Position numbers and translations under genes: made by a program | Shown here: in pieces, positions 26,529-35,241 of the stretch | Numbering within the stretch: the first letter of the stretch is position 1 | How the letters are laid out: each line of letters begins with the position of its first letter | Assembly (NCBI RefSeq): GCF_013364275.1 | Contig: NZ_CP054932.1 | Location: forward strand, 744,001 to 808,000 | Direction of reading: 5' to 3' | From: Actinomadura sp. NAK00032 | GTDB taxonomy: Bacteria; Actinomycetota; Actinomycetes; Streptosporangiales; Streptosporangiaceae | Length of the DNA stretch: 64,000 nt | The notes under the pieces: generated by a model | Seen by the model: only the letters and a program-made list of their open reading frames with translations | Database searches by the model: none | What the model was told of the DNA's origin: nothing

Positions 26529-27002
26529 CTAGGGCGCCGGGGGAGCGCCCGGGGCCCGGTCGGCGCGGGCGACGATGGACTGGAGGAGATCCAGCGCGGC
26601 CCGTGCCCGGCTCGGGGTGAAGCCGAAGATGTCGCAGATCGCCTGGTAGATGCGGGGCGCGTGCTCGCGCATCGCGTCGCCCTCGGGTGTCAGGCTGACG
26701 GTGACCGTGCGCTCGTCGTCGGTGTTGCGCGTCCGGCGCAGCAGGTCCCTCTTCTCCAGCCGCTTCAGCAGCGGCGTCATGGTGCCGTAGTCGAGCTGGA
26801 GCCGCGCCACGAGCTCGCGGACGGGAAGGTCACCGTATTCCCACAAAGTCGCCATGACCAGGTATTGGGGATAGGTCAGCCCGAGTGGTTCGAGCAGGGG
26901 GCGGTACACGGCCGTCATGGCCCGGGACGCCGCGTGCAGGTTGAAGCACACCATCTCGTTGAGGCGGACGGCGTCGTCCCCCTCGGCCGGTGAACGGTTC
27001 AC
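26529..27002 (-). CDS. MarR-family regulator, OhrR-like with redox cysteine
   Basis: 157 residues. The N-terminus VCFNLHAASRAMTAVYRPLL and LGLTYPQYLVMATLWE match the OhrR/MgrA branch, in which an N-terminal Cys (here Cys19) senses organic peroxides. The winged helix follows: RELVARLQLDYGTMTPLLKR, LEKRDLLRRTRNTDDERTV. GTG start; no strong ribosome site. It heads the leftward MFS/ASST row and is divergent from the LuxR-type gene across 138 bp. Peroxide sensing is inference from the conserved Cys; no ohr gene is in the window. Confidence 0.9.
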   Translation of the reverse strand: MNRSPAEGDDAVRLNEMVCFNLHAASRAMTAVYRPLLEPLGLTYPQYLVMATLWEYGDLPVRELVARLQLDYGTMTPLLKRLEKRDLLRRTRNTDDERTVTVSLTPEGDAMREHAPRIYQAICDIFGFTPSRARAALDLLQSIVARADRAPGAPPAP

Positions 27003-27140
27003 GTCCAGAGCCTAGCAGGCGATTGACTATGGCACTATTTCCTTGTGCACGAGGTAAGTGTAGTTTGACGGCAGGCGCATGATCCGGTGACGCCGCCCCG
27101 CGCGGGAGGCGGCCGGCTGATCGGGTGGCGGTGGTGACAC

Positions 27141-29879
27141 GTGTTGCGAGGCCGGCGTGCCGAATGCGCGACGCTCGACGAGCTCCTGGAGTCCGTCCGG
27201 GGCGGGGAGAGCCGCGCCCTGGCGATGCTGGGCGAGGCCGGCGTGGGCAAGACCGCGCTGCTCGACTACCTGGTCGACCGCGCGCCCGGCTTCCGGATCG
27301 TGCGCATCACCGGCGTCCAGTCCGAGATGGAGCTGGCCTTCGCCGGCCTGCACCAGCTGTGCGCGCCGATGGCGGAGCGGTTCGAGCGGCTCCCCGACCC
27401 GCAGTCCGACGCGCTGCGCGCCGCGCTCGGGCTGAGCTCCGGGCGGGCGCCCGACCGGTTCCTCGTCGGCCTCGCCGTCCTCGGCCTGCTCGCCGACGCC
27501 GCCCGCGAGCAGCCGCTGCTCTGCGCGGTCGACGACGCGCAGTGGCTGGACCGGGCCTCGGTGCAGGCGCTGGCGTTCGCCGCCCGCCGGCTCCAGGCGG
27601 AGTCCGTCGCGATCGCCTTCGCGGCCCGCGAGCCGGACGGCATGCCGGAGCTGGCCGGCGTGCCGGAGCTGGCGGTCGGCGGGCTGCCCGACGAGGACGC
27701 GCGGGCGCTGCTGCGCTCCGCCGTCACCGGCCCCTGGGACGAGCAGGTGCTGGACCGGGTCGTCGCCGAGGCGCGCGGCAACCCGCTGGCGCTGCTGGAG
27801 CTGCCGAAGGAGTTCGCCCCGGCCGAGCTGGCGGGCGGGTTCGGCGTGCCGAGCGCGGCGGGCCTCGCCGGCCGCATCCAGGAGATCTACGAGCGGCGCG
27901 TCGCCGGGCTCCCGCCGGCGGCGCGGCTGCTGCTGCTCGTCGCGGCTGCCGAGCCCGGCGGCGAGCCGGTGCTGCTGTGGCGGGCCGCGGACCGGCTCGG
28001 CGCCGGCCTGGAGGCCGCCACGCCCGCCGTCGCGGCCGGGCTGGTCGAGATCGCGGACCGGGTCCGGTTCCACCATCCGCTCGTCCGCTCCGCCGTGTAC
28101 TGGGCCGCGACGGCGGAGGACCGGCGCCGCGTGCACCGCGTCCTCGCGGAGGTCACCGACGCGGAGATCGACCCCGACCGCCGCGCCTGGCACGCGGCGC
28201 AGGGCGCGGACGCCCCCGAGGAGGGCGTCGCGGCCGAGCTGGAGAGCTCCGCGGGCCGCGCGCGGGACCGCGGCGGGCTGGCGGCCGCGGCGGCGTTCCT
28301 CGCCCGGGCGGTGGAGCTGACGCCCGACCCCGTCCGGCGGCAGGAGCGGGCCCTCGCCGCCGCGTGGGCCGCGCATCACGCGGGCACGCCCGACGCCGCG
28401 CTGCGGCTGCTGTCGGTGGCCGAGGCGCGTACCCCGGACCGGCGGCTGCGCGGCGAGGTCGACCTGCTGCGCGCCGAGATCGCCTTCGCCGTCGACCGGG
28501 GCCGCGACGCGCCCCGCCTGCTGCTGCGCGCCGCCCGGCGGCTCACCCCGTACACGGCGGCCATGGCGCGCGACACCTACCTGGAGGCGATCAGCGCGGC
28601 GCTGTTCGCCGGGCCGCTCGCCGCCGGGATCGGGCAGCCGGAGGCGGCCGCGGCGGCCCGGTCCGCCCCGCCGCCGCCCGGCGACCCCCGCCCGGCCGAC
28701 CTGCTGCTGGACGGCCTGGCGCTGCGGATCGGCGAGGGCCTCGCCGCCGCGGTGCCGGTGCTGCGGCCCGCGCTGGAGGTCTTCCGCGGCCCGGGCCTCG
28801 CCGCGGCGGACGGCCTGCGCTGGCTCTGGCTGGGCGGCGTGACCGCCGCGACGCTGTGGGACCACGAGGCGTGGGCGGTGCTCGCGGCCCGGCACGTCCG
28901 CCTCGCCCGGGAGTCCGGCCAGACCGCCGCGCTCCCGCTCGCGCTGACCGGGCACATCGCCGTGGACGTGTTCGCCGGCGAGCTGACCGCGGCCGCCGCG
29001 CTGGACGAGGAGGTCGCCACCGTGTCCGAGGCGATCGGGATACCCGTCCCGTCCTACGGGGGCCTGCTGGTCACCGCCTGGCAGGGCCGGGAGGCCGCGT
29101 TCACCGAGCTGATGACGACGGCCGGGGTGGAGGCGCGGCGCCGGGGCGAGGGCAACGCGCTGACCGTCGGCGCCTGGGCGAAGGCCCTGCTCTGCAACAG
29201 CCTCGGCCGCTACGACGACGCGCTCGCCGCCGTCCCCGAAGCCGCCGAGGACCGCCCGGCCCCCGTCGGCGCCGGGCCGTGGGCGCTGGCGGAGTTCATC
29301 GAGGCGGCCGCCCGCGCCGACCGGTTCGCGGACGCCGCGGTCGCCCTCCGCCGGCTCGCCGAGGCGACCCTGCCGGCCGGTACCGACTGGGCGCTCGGCG
29401 TCCACGCCCGCTCCCTGGCGCTGCTCAGCGAGGACACCGCCGCCGAGGACCGCTACCGCGAGGCGATCGACCGGCTCGGCCGCGCCGGCGTCCGCGGCGA
29501 ACTGGCCCGCGCCCGCCTGCTGTACGGCGAGTGGCTGCGCCGCGTGCGGCGGCAGCGGGCCGCCCGGGAGCAGCTGCGCACCGCCCACGAGTCGTTCACC
29601 GCGATGGGCATGGCGGGCTTCGCCGGACGGGCCGCGAGCGAGCTGCAGGCCACCGGCGAGCACGTCCGCAGGCGCGCCGCCGAGGCCGCCGGGGAGCTGA
29701 CGCCGCAGGAGGCGCAGATCGTCCGGCTCGTCCGGGAGGGGCTGACCAACCCCGAGATCGGCGCCCGGCTGTTCATCAGCCCCCGCACCGTCGAATGGCA
29801 CCTGCGTAAAACCTTCGGCAAGCTCGGCATCACCTCGCGCAGGCAGCTCCAGCGCACCCCCACCAGCGGCAAGGCATAG
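27141..29879 (+). CDS. Large ATP-binding LuxR-family (LAL-type) transcriptional regulator
   Basis: 912 residues. An N-terminal STAND-type ATPase: Walker A LGEAGVGKTALLDYL (residues ~30-44) and Walker B LLCAVDDAQWLDRAS (~125-140). A long alpha-helical, TPR-like region fills the middle. The C-terminal LuxR HTH (last ~60 residues) reads LTPQEAQIVRLVREGLTNPE then IGARLFISPRTVEWHL and KLGITSRRQL. These multidomain activators commonly control catabolic or secondary-metabolite genes upon ligand binding. GTG start with a weak ribosome site. It may control the two hydrolase genes that follow, from which it is separated by a hairpin. Confidence 0.93.
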   Translation: MLRGRRAECATLDELLESVRGGESRALAMLGEAGVGKTALLDYLVDRAPGFRIVRITGVQSEMELAFAGLHQLCAPMAERFERLPDPQSDALRAALGLSSGRAPDRFLVGLAVLGLLADAAREQPLLCAVDDAQWLDRASVQALAFAARRLQAESVAIAFAAREPDGMPELAGVPELAVGGLPDEDARALLRSAVTGPWDEQVLDRVVAEARGNPLALLELPKEFAPAELAGGFGVPSAAGLAGRIQEIYERRVAGLPPAARLLLLVAAAEPGGEPVLLWRAADRLGAGLEAATPAVAAGLVEIADRVRFHHPLVRSAVYWAATAEDRRRVHRVLAEVTDAEIDPDRRAWHAAQGADAPEEGVAAELESSAGRARDRGGLAAAAAFLARAVELTPDPVRRQERALAAAWAAHHAGTPDAALRLLSVAEARTPDRRLRGEVDLLRAEIAFAVDRGRDAPRLLLRAARRLTPYTAAMARDTYLEAISAALFAGPLAAGIGQPEAAAAARSAPPPPGDPRPADLLLDGLALRIGEGLAAAVPVLRPALEVFRGPGLAAADGLRWLWLGGVTAATLWDHEAWAVLAARHVRLARESGQTAALPLALTGHIAVDVFAGELTAAAALDEEVATVSEAIGIPVPSYGGLLVTAWQGREAAFTELMTTAGVEARRRGEGNALTVGAWAKALLCNSLGRYDDALAAVPEAAEDRPAPVGAGPWALAEFIEAAARADRFADAAVALRRLAEATLPAGTDWALGVHARSLALLSEDTAAEDRYREAIDRLGRAGVRGELARARLLYGEWLRRVRRQRAAREQLRTAHESFTAMGMAGFAGRAASELQATGEHVRRRAAEAAGELTPQEAQIVRLVREGLTNPEIGARLFISPRTVEWHLRKTFGKLGITSRRQLQRTPTSGKA

Positions 29880-29881
29880 CC

Positions 29882-29910
29882 CCAGGGTGGGGGCCCGTGG
29901 CTCACCCTGG
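29882..29910 (+). terminator. Inverted repeat after the LuxR-type gene
   Basis: CCAGGGTG and CACCCTGG form an 8-bp perfect stem with a 13-nt GC loop directly after the stop, a probable terminator or attenuator. Confidence 0.5.
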
Positions 29911-29933
29911 TCCCGGGGGCCCCTCTCACGGAG

Positions 29934-29962
29934 ACAGTGGTCACCAAGGGATCGAACACTGT
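29934..29962. promoter_or_regulatory. Inverted repeat upstream of the esterase gene
   Basis: ACAGTG at 29934 and CACTGT at 29957 are symmetric, two helical turns apart, 16 bp before the esterase ATG. They could be an operator for the adjacent LuxR-type regulator. No other evidence. Confidence 0.25.
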
Positions 29963-29977
29963 GGGAGCGAGGGAAGA

Positions 29978-30934
29978 ATGAGCAACCCGATACTGGAACC
30001 GGCGGCTCAGGAGTTCGCCGAGGCGGTGTCCAAGCCGCCGTTCGTGTACGAACTGGACGTCGACGCCGCTCGCAAGGTCCTGGACGACGTCCAGGCCGCG
30101 CCGGTGCGCAAGCCCGACGTGGACGACAAGTGGATCACGGTGCCGGCCGAGGTCGGCGACGTGCGGGTGCGGATCGTCAGGCCCGCCGGCGCGTCCGGGA
30201 TGCTGCCCGCCGTCCTCTACGTGCACGGCGGGGGCTGGGTGCTGGGCAACGCGGGCACGCACGACCGGCTCGTCCGCGAACTCGCCGCCGGCACCGGCGC
30301 GGCGATCGTCTTCGTCGAGTACGACCGCTCGCCCGAGGCGCGCTACCCGGTCGCGATCGAGCAGGCGTACGCCACCGCCCGCTGGATCACCGAGCACGGC
30401 GCCGACGAGGGGCTGGACGCCTCCCGGCTGGCCGTCGCCGGCGACTCGGTCGGCGGCGACATGACCGCCGCGCTGGCGATCATGGCGAAGCGGCGCGGCG
30501 ACGTGACGTTCGTCCACCAGTCGATGTACTACCCGGTGACGGACGCCGGGCAGGACACCGCCAGCTACCGCGAGTTCGCCGACGGCCCGCACCTGACCGC
30601 CAAGGCCATGGCGTGGTTCTGGGACGCCTACTGCCCCGACCCCGTCCAGCGGACGCAGGTCACCGCGTCCCCGCTGCGCGCCACCCTGGACGACCTGCGC
30701 GGGCTGCCGCCCGCATTCGTGATCGTCGACGAGAACGACGTGCTGCGGGACGAGGGCGAGGCGTACGCGCGCCGCCTCACCGAGGCCGGCGTCCCGACCA
30801 CCAGCGTCCGCTACAACGGCACGCTGCACGACTTCATGATGCTCAACCCCGTGCGCGACACCCGCGCCGCCCGGGCCGCCACGGCCCAGGCGATCGACGT
30901 CCTCAAGACCGTTCTCGGAAAGGCGGACTCATGA
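29978..30934 (+). CDS. Alpha/beta hydrolase, hormone-sensitive-lipase family esterase
   Basis: 318 residues. The HSL-family oxyanion motif LYVHGGGWVLGN (residues ~78-90), the nucleophile elbow VAGDSVGGDMT, the Asp region VIVDENDVLRDEG and the final His in NGTLHDFMM complete a Ser-Asp-His triad. GAGGGAAGA precedes the ATG. No export signal, so it likely hydrolyses small acyl esters in the cytoplasm. The stop overlaps the next ATG (ATGA). Confidence 0.92.
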   Translation: MSNPILEPAAQEFAEAVSKPPFVYELDVDAARKVLDDVQAAPVRKPDVDDKWITVPAEVGDVRVRIVRPAGASGMLPAVLYVHGGGWVLGNAGTHDRLVRELAAGTGAAIVFVEYDRSPEARYPVAIEQAYATARWITEHGADEGLDASRLAVAGDSVGGDMTAALAIMAKRRGDVTFVHQSMYYPVTDAGQDTASYREFADGPHLTAKAMAWFWDAYCPDPVQRTQVTASPLRATLDDLRGLPPAFVIVDENDVLRDEGEAYARRLTEAGVPTTSVRYNGTLHDFMMLNPVRDTRAARAATAQAIDVLKTVLGKADS

Positions 30935-31647
30935 GCACCGACCGTCCCATCGTCGTCCTTGTCCACGGCGCGTTCGCGGAGTCGGCCAGCTGGAACGGCG
31001 TCATCAGCCGGCTGCGCGACCGCGGCCTGGACGCCGTCGCCGCCGGCAACCCGCTGCGCGGCATTCCGAGCGACGGCGCCTACGTCCGCGACGTGATCGC
31101 GAGCCTGGACCGCCCGGTCATCCTCGTCGGCCACTCCTACGGGGGCATGGTCATCACCGAGGCGGCGGCGGGGAACCCGGCCGTCCGCGCCCTCGTCTAC
31201 GTGGCGGGCTTCGCGCCCGAGCCGGGGGAGACCGCGTTCCTGCTGTCCGGCAAGTTCGAGGGCAGCACCCTCGGTGACGCGCTGGCCGCCTACCCGCTCT
31301 CCGGCGGCGGCAACGAGCTGCGCATCACCGACGAGAAGTTCCACCAGCAGTTCTGCGCCGACGTCGACCCGGCCGAGGCCGCCCTGATGGGGGCGACGCA
31401 GCGTCCGGTGACGGAGCGCGCGCTGACCGAGGGCCTCTCGGTGGACCAGCCGGCCTGGCGCACCATCCCGTCCTGGTTCGTGTTCGGCTCCGACGACCGC
31501 AACATCCCGGCGGCCCTGATGCACTTCATGGCCGACCGCGCGGACGCGCGCAGCACCGAGGAGATCACCGGCGCGTCCCACGCGCTCGCGGTCTCCCAGC
31601 CGGACGCCGTGGCCGCCATGATCGCCGAGGCCGCCGGCGCCACCTGA
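30931..31647 (+). CDS. Alpha/beta hydrolase (EstC/salicylate-esterase-like)
   Basis: 238 residues. VVLVHGAFAESASWNGVI at the N-terminus, ILVGHSYGGMVITEAA with the nucleophile Ser in GHSYGG, and VFGSDDRNIP for the Asp region; His in ITGASHALAVSQPD. The sequence matches the alpha/beta hydrolases annotated in soil bacteria as stress- or MarR/LuxR-linked. It is coupled to the preceding esterase. The actual substrate is unknown. Confidence 0.91.
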   Translation: MSTDRPIVVLVHGAFAESASWNGVISRLRDRGLDAVAAGNPLRGIPSDGAYVRDVIASLDRPVILVGHSYGGMVITEAAAGNPAVRALVYVAGFAPEPGETAFLLSGKFEGSTLGDALAAYPLSGGGNELRITDEKFHQQFCADVDPAEAALMGATQRPVTERALTEGLSVDQPAWRTIPSWFVFGSDDRNIPAALMHFMADRADARSTEEITGASHALAVSQPDAVAAMIAEAAGAT

Positions 31648-31684
31648 GACGCCGCCGCCGCGATCTGGCCGCGCAGCCGCCCGA

Positions 31685-31716
31685 TCAGGCGCCGCACCAT
31701 CCGAAGCGGCGCCTGA
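31685..31716. terminator. Bidirectional 11-bp hairpin terminator
   Basis: TCAGGCGCCGC and GCGGCGCCTGA pair perfectly across a 10-nt loop, placed between the convergent hydrolase and methyltransferase genes, so it can serve both strands. Confidence 0.75.
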
Positions 31717-31737
31717 CCGGCGCTGCCGCGCCGCCGT

Positions 31738-32451
31738 TCAGTCGGTTTTGCGGGCGAGGACGAGCCGGTAGCGCGGGCTGCCGTCCTTCCGCCGGCCCAG
31801 GGACGCCAGCGGCGCCGTCGTGACGGAGAACCCGGCCGCCGCCAGGTCGGCGCTCACCGCGCCCAGCGGGCAGGTGCGGTAGTACATGACGAACGGCGGC
31901 CGCCACACGGCGTTCCGCACCCGCATGGCCGCGTCGAACCCGAGCAGCGCCCAGTACCAGCCCGACGTGAACGGCGGCGGCGCGCCGATCGGGAAGGCGA
32001 AGAGGCCGCCGGGCCGCAGCGCGCGGTGCACCCCGGCGAAGACGGCGGGCCGTTCGGCGGGCAGCAGGTGCCCGAGCGCCCCGAAGGTCACCGCGAGGTC
32101 GAAGCCCCCGGCGAAGGGCAGCGCCCGCGCGTCCGCCCGCACCCACTCGGCGTCCGGGTGCGCCTTCCGCGCCTCCGCGAGCATGCCGGAGCTGAAATCG
32201 ACACCGGTGACGCGTTCCCGGCACAGGGGCCGGAGCACCTGCATGCCCGCGCCCGTGCCGCAGCACACGTCCAGCCCGTCGCCGAACGGCCCGAGCGGAC
32301 GCAGCGCCTCGGCGGTCGCGTCGAGGATGCCGCCGGGCGTCCGGAACGGCGTGCGGTCGAACTTCGGGGCGAGCAGGTCGTAGCCGTGCTCCACCGAGGA
32401 CAGGGCCTGGACGACCAGCTCGCGCGGAGACGGGCCTTGGGGCGAGAACAC
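31738..32451 (-). CDS. Class I SAM-dependent methyltransferase
   Basis: 237 residues. SAM-binding motif I is LDVCCGTGAGMQVL; GVDFSSGMLAEARK supplies the acidic ribose ligand; ADARALPFAGGFDLAVTFGALGH gives motifs II/III. This is the UbiE/Methyltransf_11 type acting on small molecules or lipids. GTG start lies 10 bp after the stop of the aldo/keto reductase on the same strand, so the two form an operon. Acceptor unknown. Confidence 0.88.
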   Translation of the reverse strand: MFSPQGPSPRELVVQALSSVEHGYDLLAPKFDRTPFRTPGGILDATAEALRPLGPFGDGLDVCCGTGAGMQVLRPLCRERVTGVDFSSGMLAEARKAHPDAEWVRADARALPFAGGFDLAVTFGALGHLLPAERPAVFAGVHRALRPGGLFAFPIGAPPPFTSGWYWALLGFDAAMRVRNAVWRPPFVMYYRTCPLGAVSADLAAAGFSVTTAPLASLGRRKDGSPRYRLVLARKTD

Positions 32452-32461
32452 CGGCTGCCCG

Positions 32462-33247
32462 TCAGCCGGCCCGGGTGAGGGCGTCGATCGCGGCGACGTC
32501 CTCCGCGGTGAGGTCGAAGCCCTCCAGGTCGAAGTTGGCGGCGATGCGCTCCCGGCGCGACGACCTGGGAAGGACCACGATCTCGTGCTCCAGATGCCAC
32601 CGCAGGACGACCTGGGCGGCGGTGACCCCGTACCGCTCCGCGATCCCGGTGAGGACGGGGTCGCGCAGATCGGTGTTCTTCAGGCCGCTGTAGCCCTCGA
32701 CGACGACGCCCCGGCGCCGGTGCTCGTCCAGCAGGGCCCGGTCGTGCTGCCCCGGGCTCCACGGGATCTGGTTGACCGCCGGCTGCTCCCCGGTGGCCTC
32801 GGCCAGCTCGTCGATCTGCGCCGGGCTGTAGTTGCTCACCCCGACGGTGCGGACGAGCCCCGCGTCCCTGGCCGCCAGCAGCTCCCGCCATGTCGGGACG
32901 AGCTGGTCCGGCCCGGTCGGCCAGTGGATCAGCCACAGATCGACGTAGTCGGTGCCGAGCAGCCGGAGGCTCGACTCCAGCGTGGCGCGGGCCTGCCGCG
33001 CGTCCTTCGGCCGCAGCTTGGTGGTGATGAAGACCTGCTCGCGGTCGACACCGCCGTCCTTCACGGCCTTGCCGACGTCCGCCTCGTTCCGGTAGAGCGT
33101 CGCGGTGTCGATGTGCCGGTAGCCGATGTCGAGCGCCGCCCGTACCGACTCGTACGCCGTCTTGTGGTCGAGCTCCCAGGTCCCGAAGCCGATCAACGGC
33201 AGTGCGGCCCCACCGGGCAGGTTCACAGTCCGCGTCATGCCCGCCAT
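32462..33247 (-). CDS. Aldo/keto reductase
   Basis: 261 residues, slightly short for the family but complete. IGFGTWEL at the start, catalytic Asp and Tyr in GYRHIDTATLYRNEADVG, Lys in FITTKLRP, His in LWLIHWPTG. Later GVSNYSPAQIDEL and LPRSSRRERIAANFD mark NADPH binding, as in 2,5-diketogluconate-reductase-like members. GGGAGG precedes the ATG at 33247 by about 5 nt; an in-frame ATG at 33238 is weaker. It leads into the methyltransferase gene. Confidence 0.93.
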   Translation of the reverse strand: MAGMTRTVNLPGGAALPLIGFGTWELDHKTAYESVRAALDIGYRHIDTATLYRNEADVGKAVKDGGVDREQVFITTKLRPKDARQARATLESSLRLLGTDYVDLWLIHWPTGPDQLVPTWRELLAARDAGLVRTVGVSNYSPAQIDELAEATGEQPAVNQIPWSPGQHDRALLDEHRRRGVVVEGYSGLKNTDLRDPVLTGIAERYGVTAAQVVLRWHLEHEIVVLPRSSRRERIAANFDLEGFDLTAEDVAAIDALTRAG

Positions 33248-33380
33248 TCTGCCCTCCCGACCGATCGGCATGTCGTTCCGCTCGTTCCGCTCGAGCCCCC
33301 GCCGGCGCGCCCGGCCGGCCGGCCGAACCGCACGGCGTGTGTCCGGGCTCTGCGTTCGGCGTCGGCCACCTTGTCCTCGG

Positions 33381-33821
33381 TCACGATCCCTCGACCTGCG
33401 AATAGCCCGGGTAAACGGCGCGCTGCAGCAACCGGCCCCGCCTGCCGAAAGCCCGCCGCTCGTCGTAAGCCAAGACCTGTTGCCCGTCATCGTCCCAAAC
33501 CCGGACGCTCTTGCCTCGTCCGTAGTTCTCCACCAGCGTCCTGCCCGTGAACAATCCATGAAGCGCTACCCGAAACCGCTCCACGGATTTGCCATCGGAT
33601 CCATACTCCGGGCCGGAACCCCCGCCGTCTCCCACTATCAACATGACACTGCCGTCGCCACAGGTGTGCATGGTGATGGGAGCGCCTTCCCCGCGGGCGT
33701 CACTTACCTCAACGGCGAAGAACCCAGGACCCAGTTCTTCGACATCGAGATCGACGACGATGTCCAACGAGGACGCCATGTCTTGGAGCAGCTTCACCGC
33801 TGGTCGATCAATCTGGGACAC
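33381..33821 (-). CDS. Hypothetical soluble protein
   Basis: 146 residues from a GTG, or 132 from the ATG at 33779; neither start has a strong ribosome site. The composition is that of a folded acidic protein: LLQDMASSLDIVVDLDVEEL, GPGFFAVEVSDARGEG, TMHTCGDGSVMLIV, VRVWDDDGQQVLAYDERRAF. No signal peptide or recognised family. Codon third positions are less uniformly G/C than in neighbours, which with the flanking small membrane genes suggests accessory DNA. An immunity-type or small binding protein would fit its size, but this is only a guess. Confidence 0.6.
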   Translation of the reverse strand: MSQIDRPAVKLLQDMASSLDIVVDLDVEELGPGFFAVEVSDARGEGAPITMHTCGDGSVMLIVGDGGGSGPEYGSDGKSVERFRVALHGLFTGRTLVENYGRGKSVRVWDDDGQQVLAYDERRAFGRRGRLLQRAVYPGYSQVEGS

Positions 33822-33960
33822 GCGCGCAAGCGTGCCACATCTGCCCCGTGCGGTGGGCTTATGTGCTTGTCAAAGGTGCAAGGGAGCAAACAAAGCACCG
33901 TGATGATCTTCATGAACTCGCTATGCTCGGTGTTGGCGGCTTCATGGAGGCGAGGTTTCG

Positions 33961-34398
33961 ATGTCCGCGGACAGGGTGGCGTACATCGCGATTTGGATGA
34001 TCATTCCAGTCGCGTTGTTCCTGCCCAGGACGGGAAAGTACGGTCTGCGGATGTCGGTCGCCGTCGTGTTCGTGGCGGTCGGCGAAGGGCTGCTGCTGGG
34101 GGGCGTGGTGTCCAGGCCACTGGAGGCCGCGCTGCTGTGCCTCATCGGAGGGCTGCTGATACTGGCCGAGATCGCCACCGGCAGCGAGAACCAGACGGTC
34201 TCGCTGCTCTGGATCCTCTGCGGCGGTATCGGGCTCTGGAAGCACGAGGACATCGCCGAGTGGGTCGCTGAGGAGCGGACGGAGGTGGCGTCCGCCGGGC
34301 TTGCCGGCACGGCCGTGCTCATCGCGCTGGCCGTGCGCGGCTGGCGGCGCGCCAAGCGGCCTGCCTATAAGACGGACGACATGACGGGCCTCTCCTGA
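33961..34398 (+). CDS. Small integral membrane protein, hypothetical
   Basis: 145 residues with four hydrophobic segments: VAYIAIWMIIPVALFL, MSVAVVFVAVGEGLLLGGVV, LEAALLCLIGGLLILAEIA, and a C-terminal one (SAGLAGTAVLIALAV). Charged patches lie between segments 3 and 4 (KHEDIAEWVAEERTE). GAGG-type ribosome site before the ATG. Its TGA overlaps the next ATG (TGATG), so it is coupled to the DUF6338-like gene. No family recognised. Confidence 0.7.
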   Translation: MSADRVAYIAIWMIIPVALFLPRTGKYGLRMSVAVVFVAVGEGLLLGGVVSRPLEAALLCLIGGLLILAEIATGSENQTVSLLWILCGGIGLWKHEDIAEWVAEERTEVASAGLAGTAVLIALAVRGWRRAKRPAYKTDDMTGLS

Positions 34399-35036
34399 TG
34401 GGGCAGGCACCTTCCACCGTGGTCCAAGCGGTACTGCTCGTGCTTTTCGTCGTACCCGGGGTCACTTACCAGTTCCTGCGGGAACGCATGCGCGGTCCCG
34501 TCGCAGGCGAGCGCAACATGGGGGAGCGGATACTTCGTGCCCTGCTCGCGTCGATCGTGCTGGACGCGCTCTATGCGATCGTGGCGGGCCCGGCCCTGAT
34601 TCGCCTGGCGCGCGGCGGCAAGGGGAAGGGCTGGGACGGCCTGGTCCAGCATCCGCGCCTCATCGGCCTGTTGGCGCTGCTGCTCTTCGTCGTCGTTCCG
34701 GCGGTCGCGGCATTCGCGGTCTCGGCGTGGCAGCGGCGCCGGCTGCCGGCCCGATACGACGCCGGGGCCACCGCATGGGACCACATGTTCCGCCACCGCG
34801 GTTCCTGCTTTGTGCGCGCACGCTTGAAAGACGGTTCCTGGGTGGGCGGATGGTACGGCTCGAAGTCCTATGCGACGTCGTATCCGGAACCTGCGGAAGT
34901 GTATTTGGAATCGGCGTGGCGAATGAAGTCCGACGGCAGCTTCGCCGACCGCGTCGCCGGCACCGCGGGCCTTCACGTCCGCGCGGCCGACGTCGATGTG
35001 TTCGAGCTGATCGACCCGCCCGCACCGGCATCGTGA
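34398..35036 (+). CDS. DUF6338-like membrane protein
   Basis: 212 residues. Three hydrophobic segments: TVVQAVLLVLFVVPGVTYQF, RALLASIVLDALYAIVAGPA and LIGLLALLLFVVVPAVAAFA. The soluble C-terminal half (AWDHMFRHRGSCFVRARLKD, GSWVGGWYGSKSYATSYPEP, EVYLES) forms the conserved part of this family of unknown function. The region VPGVTYQFLRERMRGPVAGE is also typical. Start overlaps the previous stop. The family is widespread in actinobacteria and often near accessory genes. Confidence 0.75.
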   Translation: MGQAPSTVVQAVLLVLFVVPGVTYQFLRERMRGPVAGERNMGERILRALLASIVLDALYAIVAGPALIRLARGGKGKGWDGLVQHPRLIGLLALLLFVVVPAVAAFAVSAWQRRRLPARYDAGATAWDHMFRHRGSCFVRARLKDGSWVGGWYGSKSYATSYPEPAEVYLESAWRMKSDGSFADRVAGTAGLHVRAADVDVFELIDPPAPAS

Positions 35037-35046
35037 AGGAGAGGGC

Positions 35047-35241
35047 ATGCCCGAACTGACGCCGCACGAGAAGGAACTGCTGGCGAACCCCGACCTGGTG
35101 CGCGGGCATGCGCCTCGCGATGGCGTCGGCGAGCCGGCCGAGGCGCCGGAAGGCCCCGCCGCCGCGTCGCCACCGAACCAGGCGCCGACCGCCTCCGGTG
35201 GTTCAGGGAACCCGGCGGGAGGGGCTCAGGGCCCGACGTGA
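35047..35241 (+). CDS. 64-residue Pro/Gly/Ala-rich hypothetical protein
   Basis: Strong ribosome site GAAGGAGA before the ATG and only 10 bp after the DUF6338-like stop, so it probably belongs to the same operon. N-terminus ELTPHEKELLANPDLVRGH is helical and acidic; the rest is disordered (APEGPAAASPPNQAP, ASGGSGNPAGG). It overlaps the 3' end of the convergent CHAT gene by 16 bp. Function unknown. Confidence 0.6.
   Translation: MPELTPHEKELLANPDLVRGHAPRDGVGEPAEAPEGPAAASPPNQAPTASGGSGNPAGGAQGPT

Noticed and set aside
27027..29801. 924-residue minus-strand open frame
   Set aside because: Antisense to the LuxR-type regulator, which has Walker motifs and an HTH.
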